This document shows positions 15,521-21,749 of a stretch of DNA of 37,186 nt, piece after piece (within the stretch, counting starts at the first letter, position 1; each line of letters starts with the position of its first letter). The DNA lies in the IMG/VR virus record IMGVR_UViG_3300045242_000191, positions 1-37,186 of that record; one strand, 5' to 3'. A program made the position numbers and the translations under genes. The DNA is from a virus. Under the pieces are notes generated by a model, which made no database searches, had not been told where the DNA came from, and saw only the letters and a list, made by a program, of their open reading frames with translations.

Positions 15521-15571
15521 GCAGTCTGCTTCGCCGTGGCGCTGGTGTTCTCGCTGGTGGGCTGACCAGGT

Positions 15572-15600
15572 GCCCGGCCCCGTTAGCCCCGGGGCCGGGC
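15572..15600. terminator. Terminator for the leftward DNA-metabolism operon
   Basis: A 10-bp stem (15572-15581 with 15591-15600) just beyond the leftward stop at 15603. With the hairpin at 15483 it separates the convergent operons; the ~50 bp between holds no convincing gene. Confidence 0.75.
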
Positions 15601-15602
15601 GC

Positions 15603-15806
15603 TCACACCGCGGGCAGCGGCTCGTGCTTGATCTCGTGCGTCATGCTGCCGTGGGTCTCCGAGAAACACGGCGCTCGCAGGCAGAACGGCGACCTGGTCT
15701 GCTCGTTCAGCCACGCGGTCCGGACCGCCCCCGGCGGCGCCGGCCATCTCATCTCGGTGATGACTGCCTCGCGAATGTCGTCGTAACAGTGCCGGCACCT
15801 GGCCAT
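15603..15806 (-). CDS. Small Cys-containing protein
   Basis: A 67-aa product, MARCRHCYDDIREAVITEMRW, with CxxC at 4-7 and Cys at 42 and 47 (FCLRAPC), compatible with one zinc site. ATG 15806 overlaps the WhiB stop (TGATG) with GGAAAG upstream. Last gene of the leftward operon. Function not recognised. Confidence 0.55.
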   Translation of the reverse strand: MARCRHCYDDIREAVITEMRWPAPPGAVRTAWLNEQTRSPFCLRAPCFSETHGSMTHEIKHEPLPAV

Positions 15807-16186
15807 CAGTGCTTTCCGTCCCGGTACCCGATGTCGTAACCGCGGTGGTGCTTGCGGCCGGGCGCGTGCCGGGCGTCCAGGATCTGGCGCAGTTCCTTCT
15901 CCGACAGGCCGCCCCACGTGCCGTCCTTGATCTTGTGGTCCAGAGCGTACTGAAGGCACTGCATCCGCACCGGACACAGCGTGCATAGTCGCTTGGCCTT
16001 TTTGGTGTCCGCCGAGTGGGGCGGTTGGAACCACCACTCAGGGTCGTGGACCAGCTCCAGGCACTCCCCGTCGTTGGTCCAGTCCGGCGGCTGCCAGGCG
16101 ATCTCCAGGGCAGGGGACTTCTCGGGCCGGTCGAGGTGGCGCCCGGTGCCGGTTCTGCGAGTGCGGCTGACATCGTGTGTTCTCAT
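15806..16186 (-). CDS. WhiB-family transcriptional regulator
   Basis: A 126-aa product with the four WhiB iron-sulfur cysteines (C42; C68, C71, C77 in LCTLCPVRMQCLQYAL) and the G(V/I/T)WGG turn as DGTWGGLSEKELR at 88-100. A basic C-terminal tail follows (RHAPGRKHHRG). WhiB proteins bind a [4Fe-4S] cluster and usually the host sigma-A region 4, and are found only in actinobacteria and their phages. ATG 16186 has GGAGAG 6 nt upstream. It may redirect host transcription or sense redox state. Confidence 0.92.
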   Translation of the reverse strand: MRTHDVSRTRRTGTGRHLDRPEKSPALEIAWQPPDWTNDGECLELVHDPEWWFQPPHSADTKKAKRLCTLCPVRMQCLQYALDHKIKDGTWGGLSEKELRQILDARHAPGRKHHRGYDIGYRDGKH

Positions 16187-16209
16187 GGTCCACTCTCCAG
16201 GTGGTCGAA

Positions 16210-16755
16210 CTACTTCGGGTAAGTGGCCGACAGTGGGTCGGGCCATTTCAGGTCCATCCGCGCGGCGAACAGCGCATGCCGGCCGGCGTCGCGCGCGTGG
16301 CCCCCGCCGGCGGGAATGGCAGCCAGCAGCCCGGCGCGCTCCAGCCGCCGGTTCGTGGCCCACTTCTTGACCTGTGACGCCGAGCGGACGGACAACCGAG
16401 CGCCGCCGTTCGACGCCACCACGGATTCCAACCAGCCGATGATGCGCCGGGCCAGCGCGCCGCCCTTGGGCGTCTTGCTACGCGAGGCGCGGCCCCGCAC
16501 CACGAACTGCTCGGTGGCCACCAACAGCGCGCCGGGCGTGATTCCGGTCACGACGGTGCCGCCGTTGAACAGCGCCGGCCCAGTGTCGGCTTCCAGCGTG
16601 CCGGTGGCCAGCATGCCATTGACCAGGTTGCCGAGGTATTCGGTGAACTGCGCACCCGGCACCTCGGCGCTGTGCAACAGCACGTACCGGCCGTTGACCA
16701 GCTCCAGCACGGCAATGCCCGTGGTGCCGCCGGGGTCCACTCCGATGACGATCAC
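16210..16755 (-). CDS. RuvC-like Holliday junction resolvase / RNase H-fold nuclease
   Basis: A 181-aa product. IGVDPGGTTGIAVLE at 4-18 carries the first catalytic Asp (D7), Glu82 is in VATEQFVV, and GGHARDAGRHALF at 151-163 gives the C-terminal Asp/His. This D-E-(H/D) pattern is typical of phage RuvC-like enzymes that clear branched DNA before packaging. GTG 16755 overlaps the TGA of the 31-aa gene; GAGAGG is 10 nt upstream. It lies in an operon with a helicase and ssDNA-binding protein, which fits recombination or replication. Confidence 0.8.
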   Translation of the reverse strand: MIVIGVDPGGTTGIAVLELVNGRYVLLHSAEVPGAQFTEYLGNLVNGMLATGTLEADTGPALFNGGTVVTGITPGALLVATEQFVVRGRASRSKTPKGGALARRIIGWLESVVASNGGARLSVRSASQVKKWATNRRLERAGLLAAIPAGGGHARDAGRHALFAARMDLKWPDPLSATYPK

Positions 16756-16847
16756 GACAGCCACACCTCTCGAACGGCGTACGGGTAGTCCACGTCCGTG
16801 ACCTCGTGCATTCCCGGGCCCCTGCCGTGCTGCCCACTGTCGATCAT
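16752..16847 (-). CDS. 31-aa hypothetical protein
   Basis: A short frame coupled at both ends: ATG overlaps the helicase stop (TGATG) and its TGA overlaps the resolvase GTG. Sequence MIDSGQHGRGPGMHEVTDVD, ending YAVREVWLS. It may be a real microprotein or only a translational bridge; no function inferred. Confidence 0.45.
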   Translation of the reverse strand: MIDSGQHGRGPGMHEVTDVDYPYAVREVWLS

Positions 16848-18655
16848 CACTTCGCGCCTCCCAGCACCTCGGACATGATCCGCGGGTCTTCCAGCAGCTG
16901 GGCCAGCGCGCCCGCCTTCTCACGCAGCACCGAGCGGACTCGGCTGTCCACGGTGTCCTTGGCCACGATGTCGATGACCTCGATCGAGTCGTGGATCTCC
17001 GATCCGATGCGGTGGCACCGGTCCTCGGCCTGGCTGGCTTCCACATAGGACCAAGGGCGCTGGAGGAACACCACCACCGACGCCGCGGTGAGCGTGAGCC
17101 CGACGCCGCCAGCCTGCGTGGTCACCAACAGCACGTCCAGCTGCCCGGCCTGGAAGCTGTCCACCGCCGCGGTTCGCTCGGCCGCCGACTGGCCACCGAC
17201 CACGTATCCGACACGGTAACCGGCCTTGGCCACCAGCTCTCCGGCCACGTTGATGAGCTGCCGACTCGGCGCGAACACCACCACCTGCTGCCCGGGCCGC
17301 TCATCCAGCACCTCGATCAGCGCGTCGGCCTTCCAGCTCGGCGCCCGCAGCTTGACCTTGGTGACTGGTTCCTCGACCGGCAGTCCGGTCACCGGGTCTT
17401 CCACGGTCTCGTATTCGGTCCACACGTCCGCGGCCGAGCTGGCCAGCTGGCATAGTCGAGTCAGCTGGGCCAGCGCGCCCATGACCGAGAGCTCTTCGCC
17501 GGTGTCGGGCAGCTGGGTGAGCATGTCCTGTTCCATGTCGTCATAGGCTTTGCGCCACTCTTTCGGCAGCTCTGCCTCCCGCACCGAGTACACCTTGGGG
17601 GGCAGCTGGCTGAGCACGTCGACCTTGGCCAGCCGGCGGTACTGGCCCTGGAGCACCTGGCGGAACTCGGGCTCGCGGTGCTCGTTCAGCCCGAGCACCA
17701 CGTCCTGGTAGTCGCCCGGCACGGTGGTCAGGTAGCGCTCCCCGTACCGCTCCTGGCTCGGGAAGCCAGTCGGTTCGATCGTGCGCAGCGCCGGCCAGAG
17801 ATCGCGGACGGTGTGAGTGATCGGCGTCCCGGACAGCAGCAGCGCCACCAGCGCGCGGGTGCCGAGCTTGACCACGTTCTGGCTCTGCTCGGTCGACCGG
17901 TTCTTGATCGCGTGACACTCGTCGACGACCACGGCGGCCACGTTCATCTCGAACAGCGGGCCGCCGGGCGTGGTGGTCGACTTGCCGCCCCGGCCCTTCC
18001 ACCGTCGGTCGCTGTAGCCGTCGTTGCGCGCCATCCCGTAGCTGGCCACGTAGACGTCCGCGGTGCCAGCCAGGCGGGCGCGCGCCGCCTTCGAGCCGCG
18101 CCACGCCACCGCCCGCAGGGTCGTCCAGGTGTGCACGGCCCGAACCCAGCTGTCCATCACCGAGTTCGGGCACACGATCAGCACCGGCCCGGCGATCGGC
18201 AGCACGCCGAGCGCGCGTAGCCACAGCACCGCGAGCAGCGCGGTCAGCGTCTTGCCGGTGCCGGGGTCGTCGAACAGGAAACCGCGGCCGGTGCCGGCCA
18301 GCATCCACGCCCCTTCCCACTGGTAGGCGTAGGGCTCAGGCGCGTCGTCGCGCATGTGCGCCCGGACCAGTTCGATCTCGCGGTCCGTCCATGGCGCGCG
18401 GATCCGGGCTCGCACCTGCTCCAGCAGCCACGCCTGGAGCCTCGGCCCCGGCCGCCACACCGCCGGGAACTGCACGGCCAGCTGTACGCACAGCGTCCAG
18501 CTCAGCGGCGCCTGGAGGCCGCCGGCCGGTCTCGTCGGCGACAGCGTCGGCGTGAGCAGCTTCAGGCCCATGGCGATCTGCTCGATCTGCGGGCCGGCGG
18601 CGAACAGGATGACGGTCCGCCCGTCGGCGGCGATCTCGCCGTGCAGGACGTTCAC
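16847..18655 (-). CDS. SNF2-type DNA helicase/translocase
   Basis: A ~602-aa superfamily 2 helicase: Walker A DDPGTGKT near residue 130, Walker B DECH in VVVDECHAIKNR, motif III LLSGTPI, and C-terminal motifs VVVFAPSRQLI, LVTTQAGGVGLTLT and QAEDRCHRIGS, typical of SNF2 proteins. It would move along duplex DNA with ATP. GTG 18655 was chosen for its GTGA overlap with the 38-aa gene; GTG 18667 is the alternative (4 residues longer). Neighbours are a resolvase, ssDNA-binding protein and Cas4-type nuclease, so a role in phage replication or recombination is likely. Confidence 0.88.
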   Translation of the reverse strand: MNVLHGEIAADGRTVILFAAGPQIEQIAMGLKLLTPTLSPTRPAGGLQAPLSWTLCVQLAVQFPAVWRPGPRLQAWLLEQVRARIRAPWTDREIELVRAHMRDDAPEPYAYQWEGAWMLAGTGRGFLFDDPGTGKTLTALLAVLWLRALGVLPIAGPVLIVCPNSVMDSWVRAVHTWTTLRAVAWRGSKAARARLAGTADVYVASYGMARNDGYSDRRWKGRGGKSTTTPGGPLFEMNVAAVVVDECHAIKNRSTEQSQNVVKLGTRALVALLLSGTPITHTVRDLWPALRTIEPTGFPSQERYGERYLTTVPGDYQDVVLGLNEHREPEFRQVLQGQYRRLAKVDVLSQLPPKVYSVREAELPKEWRKAYDDMEQDMLTQLPDTGEELSVMGALAQLTRLCQLASSAADVWTEYETVEDPVTGLPVEEPVTKVKLRAPSWKADALIEVLDERPGQQVVVFAPSRQLINVAGELVAKAGYRVGYVVGGQSAAERTAAVDSFQAGQLDVLLVTTQAGGVGLTLTAASVVVFLQRPWSYVEASQAEDRCHRIGSEIHDSIEVIDIVAKDTVDSRVRSVLREKAGALAQLLEDPRIMSEVLGGAK

Positions 18656-18768
18656 CGCTTCCGCCACTCAACCGTCAACGGACCGACACACAGCACGCTG
18701 AAACGGAGGTGTTGGATCCGGTACCCGCCGACGCGGAAGACCCATTTGCCGCCCCAATAGAACCTCAC
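18652..18768 (-). CDS. 38-aa basic hypothetical protein
   Basis: A GTG start at 18768 with GGAGGG 8 nt upstream, one of the best ribosome-binding sites in this block, overlapping the stop of the 31-aa gene. Product VRFYWGGKWVFRVGGYRIQH, ending LTVEWRKR: aromatic, basic, probably beta. Its stop overlaps the helicase GTG. Confidence 0.55.
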   Translation of the reverse strand: MRFYWGGKWVFRVGGYRIQHLRFSVLCVGPLTVEWRKR

Positions 18769-18860
18769 CGGCCGAGCCCTCCGTTCGTGTCGCGCCACAA
18801 CCAGCCGGTCGCGAAACTGAGCAGCGGCACCGAGGCGCAAGCCAACAGCGTGACGATCAT
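18765..18860 (-). CDS. 31-aa membrane microprotein
   Basis: MIVTLLACASVPLLSFATGW, then LWRDTNGGLGR: one short membrane-like helix with a lipobox-like LLAC at 5-8, although the signal region is too short for a certain lipoprotein. GGAGAA precedes ATG 18860. TGA overlaps the next GTG. The first gene after the hairpin at 18879. Confidence 0.45.
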   Translation of the reverse strand: MIVTLLACASVPLLSFATGWLWRDTNGGLGR

Positions 18861-18878
18861 GTTCGTTCTCCAGGTAGG

Positions 18879-18918
18879 GCACGGGCCCGGCACCGCCCTC
18901 ATGGCGCCGGGCCCGTGC
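18879..18918. terminator. Hairpin downstream of the candidate ssDNA-binding gene
   Basis: A perfect 13-bp stem (18879-18891 with 18906-18918) and 14-nt loop, 8 nt beyond the stop at 18926. It could end the transcript of the ssDNA-binding gene or reduce read-through into the helicase genes. Confidence 0.75.
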
Positions 18919-18925
18919 GGTCCGA

Positions 18926-19768
18926 TCAGCCCTGCTGCGGCTGCTGGGCCAGCTGTGCGAGCAGCTGCTGATAGCCAGCCGCCTGATCCGGGGTCAGCCC
19001 CTCGGGCATCGGCGGCAGTCCGGCGGAAGCTGGCGCGGCCGACATCGGCTGCGGCGCCTGCTGGGCCATCGGCTGGTGGCCGACCGGAGCAGCGGGGGCC
19101 GGCGCGTAACTCTGCTGGCCACCCGGCGGCACGTTGACCGGCGCCGGCGGAGCCTGCGTGAACTGCTGCGCCACCTGCTCGGTGACCACGTTCGCCGCCG
19201 CCTGCGGGCTGTCCACCGGCAACGCGCCGTTGGGCCGCGCGTACTGCACGTCGATGTCCTTGCGCGGGTTGAAGCCCGCCCCGGTCGGGACGTCCGCCGC
19301 GTAGGTCAGCCGCATCCGGGCGCCTGCCTCGGGCGGGCCGGCCGGCGCGCCGGCGGCCGACATGGCCGCGGCGAGCTTCTCGCGGGTGGCCCCCTTGACG
19401 TACCAGGACGCCGCCGAGCCGTCCGGCAGCACGCACGGCACGATCATCTGAAACTTGGCCCGGCCGTCGCGGAAGAACTGCGGGATGCCGCGGGTGTCGG
19501 TCTGCTGCTGGATGTCGGCCTTGGTGATCGGCCGGGACACGGTGACGTCATAGGCGCGGCCCAGGGTGTCGAACTTGAGCGCCTGGCCACCGCCCACGGT
19601 CGGCTGGTCGAAGAAATCGTCCAGGGTGCCGGAAGCCAGCGGCTGCTGCGGGGTCGGCAACTGCTGCGCCAGCGGCACCTGCCCGTACTGCTGGGCCGGG
19701 TAGCCCGACTGCGCCGGCATGGGCTGCTGGACGGGGGCCCCGAACTGGGGGTTGTACGACTGCGTCAT
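18926..19768 (-). CDS. Candidate single-stranded DNA-binding protein
   Basis: A 280-aa product. N-terminal Gln/Pro-rich arm (1-45), TLDDFFDQPTVGGGQALKFDTLG, a ~140-residue beta-rich core (YDVTVSRPITKADIQQQ; RAKFQMIVPCVLPDGSAASWYVKG; RMRLTYAADVPTG), then a long Gln/Ala/Pro-rich disordered tail. This layout recurs in actinophage proteins encoded beside Cas4-type nucleases and replication genes and often annotated as ssDNA-binding; an OB fold cannot be proved from sequence alone. Unlike host SSB, the tail does not end in DDDIPF. ATG 19768, weak GAGAA upstream. Confidence 0.55.
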   Translation of the reverse strand: MTQSYNPQFGAPVQQPMPAQSGYPAQQYGQVPLAQQLPTPQQPLASGTLDDFFDQPTVGGGQALKFDTLGRAYDVTVSRPITKADIQQQTDTRGIPQFFRDGRAKFQMIVPCVLPDGSAASWYVKGATREKLAAAMSAAGAPAGPPEAGARMRLTYAADVPTGAGFNPRKDIDVQYARPNGALPVDSPQAAANVVTEQVAQQFTQAPPAPVNVPPGGQQSYAPAPAAPVGHQPMAQQAPQPMSAAPASAGLPPMPEGLTPDQAAGYQQLLAQLAQQPQQG

Positions 19769-19797
19769 GAGCCATTCTCGATTCTGCTGGGAGTTGG

Positions 19798-19837
19798 GGG
19801 AGGGGCCCAGACGATGGGACCCGAAAAGGCCCCTCCC
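19798..19837 (-). terminator. Hairpin between tRNA-like element and ssDNA-binding gene
   Basis: A 10-bp G/C-rich stem (19798-19807 with 19828-19837) with a 20-nt loop, starting 8 nt after the 3' end of the tRNA-like element on the minus strand. It can end a short transcript, or attenuate transcription of the gene at 19768 whose leader it occupies. Confidence 0.65.
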
Positions 19838-19845
19838 GAAGGCTT

Positions 19846-19916
19846 TGGCGTCTGCGGGATTCGCACACCCGGTCCGCTACCCGCTACGGAGATCTGACCG
19901 GTTAGACATGGACACC
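19846..19916 (-). tRNA. tRNA-like element, possible degenerate tRNA-Pro(CGG)
   Basis: The minus strand folds as a 71-nt cloverleaf: acceptor GGTGTCC with AGACGCC (6 of 7 pairs), D stem GTCT/AGAT (4 of 4, one G-U), D loop with GG, anticodon stem TCCGT/AGCGG (5 of 5, one U-G), loop AGCGGGT giving anticodon CGG followed by G37 as in proline tRNAs, and T loop TGCGAAT. Deviations: A at position 8, G at 33, and a T stem that pairs poorly unless a TG dinucleotide is treated as an insertion. No CCA encoded. A candidate promoter starts ~7 nt upstream and a hairpin follows. Either a divergent functional tRNA, a decaying one, or a tRNA-like leader. Confidence 0.4.
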
Positions 19917-19929
19917 TCTGCCACTGACC

Positions 19930-19958
19930 AATCTACACGAGTTGCAACTGATTGCAAC
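19930..19958 (-). promoter_or_regulatory. Promoter of the tRNA-like element with element S6
   Basis: Minus-strand TTGCAA (19957-19952), a 16-nt spacer and TAGATT (19935-19930) make a good sigma-A-type promoter, with start near 19923. The region contains a full tandem element, TTGCAACTGATTGCAAC at 19942-19958 (plus strand), two heptamers 10 bp apart, overlapping the -35. Confidence 0.55.
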
Positions 19959-20101
19959 TACTTCTTCTGGGGGCCCACGGGCGGGCACACCGGCCGGTTG
20001 GCCGGAACCTGCCGCTCGGACGGACGCACCTCGTGAGCGGGCCGCTCACGCCGGGGGTTGTCCGGCGGAACCAGCCGCGGCATGGGCACGTGCTTGGCCA
20101 T
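19958..20101 (-). CDS. 47-aa basic proline-rich protein
   Basis: MAKHVPMPRLVPPDNPRRER, then arginine/proline-rich and ending CPPVGPQKK. ATG 20101 overlaps the Cas4-type stop (TGATG). Low complexity, probably disordered; a nucleic-acid or protein tether is conceivable. It may be only a coupled tail frame. Confidence 0.45.
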   Translation of the reverse strand: MAKHVPMPRLVPPDNPRRERPAHEVRPSERQVPANRPVCPPVGPQKK

Positions 20102-20910
20102 CACGACACCGTTCCCGGGCAGCCGGGGCCGTCGTCCCGGCCCGCCTGCGGGCGGTAGAACGGGCAGAAATAGCACTCGTCCGAGGTCGGCGTGCGCGGC
20201 ACCAGGTGCAGCGGCAGCCGGCCGGCCAGCACTTCGGCCGCCTGAGCCTTGCGGCGCTGCGTCTCGGCGAAGGTGTCGGACAGCTCGGCGAACGCGGCGG
20301 CGTCGAACGGGGCCTCCCACACGTACAGGCCGTCCAGGGTGCTGCCGGTGCGGGGGTAGGCGAAGATCGCCACCCGCTTCACGGGCAGGCCGAGCCGAAT
20401 GAAGCCGAGCCCGTAGAGGAACAGCTGCCGCCGGTACTTGCGCGGCACGCGGCCGGCGCGGACCTTGTTCAGGCTGGTCTCGCCGAGCACCTTGTGATCG
20501 TCCACCGACTGCTCGTGCGCGTCGTACAGGTCGCCTGTCCCCTCGGCGCCAGGCCACGGAGCCACTCGGCGCTCGGCGAACCACCGCTGCTGATCGGTCT
20601 TCTGGTTGTCCGCCTCGAACGCGTCGGCCAGCCAGGCGTGCACGGCGGTGCCGACCACCGACGGCCAGGGGTCGGTGACGTGGTTGGTACGGGGCTCGCG
20701 CACGAGCTTGCCCACCACCTGCCTGTCACACTCCACGCCGAGCTCGCTTGGCCCAAGGTGCACCTGCTGCGACCGGGGCGCGTGGTCGGCCGCCCTGATC
20801 ACCACGTCCTTGACGACGCGCGCCATGCGAGTGGCCCATTCCGTGTTACCCGACACCGACTTGACGGGCGCATCGCCCATGAAGTCGGACGGGCTCGGCG
20901 AGGCGGTCAC
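20101..20910 (-). CDS. Cas4/RecB-type PD-(D/E)XK exonuclease with Fe-S cluster
   Basis: A 269-aa product. The Cas4 pattern is visible: Cys61 in SELGVECDRQ, His91 in VGTAVHAWL, an Asp in GTGDLYD, the catalytic D-x-K segment VDDHKVLGE at 137-145, RRQLFLYGLG, and C-terminal Cys246, Cys249 (DECYFCPFY) and Cys264 for a four-cysteine iron-sulfur cluster. Such phage enzymes are ssDNA exonucleases used in recombination or replication. There is no CRISPR array here. GTG 20910 overlaps the stop of the 51-aa gene. Confidence 0.85.
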   Translation of the reverse strand: MTASPSPSDFMGDAPVKSVSGNTEWATRMARVVKDVVIRAADHAPRSQQVHLGPSELGVECDRQVVGKLVREPRTNHVTDPWPSVVGTAVHAWLADAFEADNQKTDQQRWFAERRVAPWPGAEGTGDLYDAHEQSVDDHKVLGETSLNKVRAGRVPRKYRRQLFLYGLGFIRLGLPVKRVAIFAYPRTGSTLDGLYVWEAPFDAAAFAELSDTFAETQRRKAQAAEVLAGRLPLHLVPRTPTSDECYFCPFYRPQAGRDDGPGCPGTVS

Positions 20911-21062
20911 CACTGCCTGCCCTCCCCGGACGCCGGGTCCGCGTTGTGCAGCCCGGTGTGGCCGGTGGCGCGCGGGCACACAAGCGCGTCGATACCCGGC
21001 AGGTTGGGCTGAAACTTGAACTCCAGCAACGCCGGCTGCTCTTCGTCGTTCGGCATGGTCAT
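20907..21062 (-). CDS. 51-aa protein with C/H-G-x-H motif
   Basis: Product MTMPNDEEQPALLEFKFQPN, then LVCPRATGHTGLHNADP: the C-x5-H-x-G-x-H motif occurs in many small actinophage proteins and may bind zinc. The same motif occurs in the 157-aa protein upstream (CDLGEGHVGVH), so the two may be related. ATG 21062 overlaps the upstream stop; ATG 21056 has better spacing from GGAAG and is a real alternative. Confidence 0.6.
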   Translation of the reverse strand: MTMPNDEEQPALLEFKFQPNLPGIDALVCPRATGHTGLHNADPASGEGRQW

Positions 21063-21532
21063 CGCTTCCGCTTCAGGACCCACGCCGAGCTCGGCTTGCA
21101 CACCGAGTGGTACTTCTCGCCGAGCATCGTGCGCAGCAGCGCGGTGTCCACCCGCTGCGACTGGACCAGCTGGAGCGTGAGCGGGTGGTCAAGCGCCCCG
21201 GACACGATCGTGAAGTCGGTGCCGCCGGGCACAGCCGCCGAGGCTTCGACCTTGATGCCGTCGGTGACCACCTTCAGCGCCGCGGCGGCGTCGTCGGCGG
21301 CCCGCTTGGCGATGTCGTACACGGCGCACAGCTGCGCCAGCCGGGGAAGCGTGTCGGCGTGGGTGCTGTCCAGGCGCAGTACCACATGCGCCGGCCAGCT
21401 GTGCCCCGAGGCTGCCAGGTGGACGCCGACGTGGCCCTCTCCGAGGTCGCAGCGCGCGCCGGAACCGGCGGGATGCACGGCTCCGCACACGGGGCCCATT
21501 CTGTCTTCGTCCAGGCGGTAGGTCTGTGTCAT
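21059..21532 (-). CDS. Hypothetical protein with N-terminal Cys/His motif, early leftward gene
   Basis: A 157-aa product, first gene of the leftward DNA-metabolism block. Residues 15-37 hold CGAVHPAGSGARCDLGEGHV, a putative zinc site. A helical middle (YDIAKRAADDAAAALKVVTDGIKV) and a compact C-terminal domain (TLQLVQSQRVDTALLRTMLG) follow, ending KRKR. No family recognised. Start ATG 21532: TAGGGT lies exactly 7 nt upstream with TTGCAA 18 nt further, so a leaderless transcript is likely; GTG 21541 lies inside the promoter. Confidence 0.65.
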   Translation of the reverse strand: MTQTYRLDEDRMGPVCGAVHPAGSGARCDLGEGHVGVHLAASGHSWPAHVVLRLDSTHADTLPRLAQLCAVYDIAKRAADDAAAALKVVTDGIKVEASAAVPGGTDFTIVSGALDHPLTLQLVQSQRVDTALLRTMLGEKYHSVCKPSSAWVLKRKR

Positions 21533-21570
21533 GAGCGCCACCCTACGCGTCGATTGCGACGTTTTGCAAC
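21533..21570 (-). promoter_or_regulatory. Leaderless promoter of the leftward DNA-metabolism operon with element S3
   Basis: Minus-strand TTGCAA (21569-21564), an 18-nt spacer, TAGGGT (21545-21540), 7 nt, then ATG 21532. The full element TTGCGACGTTTTGCAAC is at 21554-21570 on the plus strand and covers the -35. It also lies upstream of the rightward replicase gene, so one site could control both. Confidence 0.6.
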
Positions 21571-21749
21571 TGGTGTGGCAGACTGGCTCCGCCGCCCCTC
21601 ACGTGGAGTAGTGTCCGTTGGGCCCACAACGAAAGGCCCCGCCGGCTGACAACCAGCGGGGCACTGAATCGCCTGGAGAGCGAGTCCCGAGCCCGAAGCC
21701 GGCGGGTGAACCGGCGCAACCACAAACTCAGAGACCGGAGAAACATAGC
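21571..21749 (+). promoter_or_regulatory. Structured leader of the replicase gene
   Basis: About 180 nt with no gene before ATG 21750. It has a possible -10 (TAGTGT, 21608-21613), a 7-bp GC hairpin (21636-21642 with 21656-21662), and a second small hairpin (GCCGG/CCGGC near 21692-21709). GTG 21611 could start a 12-codon frame ending at 21649. Together these fit an attenuator-type leader. I could not match it to a known riboswitch. Confidence 0.4.

Noticed and set aside
15503-15565. 20-aa hydrophobic peptide after the holin
   Set aside because: The frame overlaps the terminator hairpin and has no ribosome-binding site; hydrophobicity alone is not enough.
20101-20910. RecB-type nuclease as part of a host-derived CRISPR adaptation module
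   Set aside because: No cas1, cas2 or repeats nearby; the neighbours are ssDNA-binding, helicase and resolvase genes as in other phages.
21690-21720. Cobalamin or glycine riboswitch in the replicase leader
   Set aside because: Short stretches resemble aptamer fragments (GAAGCCGG, CCGGCGC), but the B12 box and the glycine core are missing, so only a structured leader is claimed.
21618-21749. N-terminal extension of the replicase from TTG 21618
   Set aside because: The 44 extra residues are low complexity and the TTG lacks a good ribosome-binding site, whereas ATG 21750 has GGAG at proper spacing.
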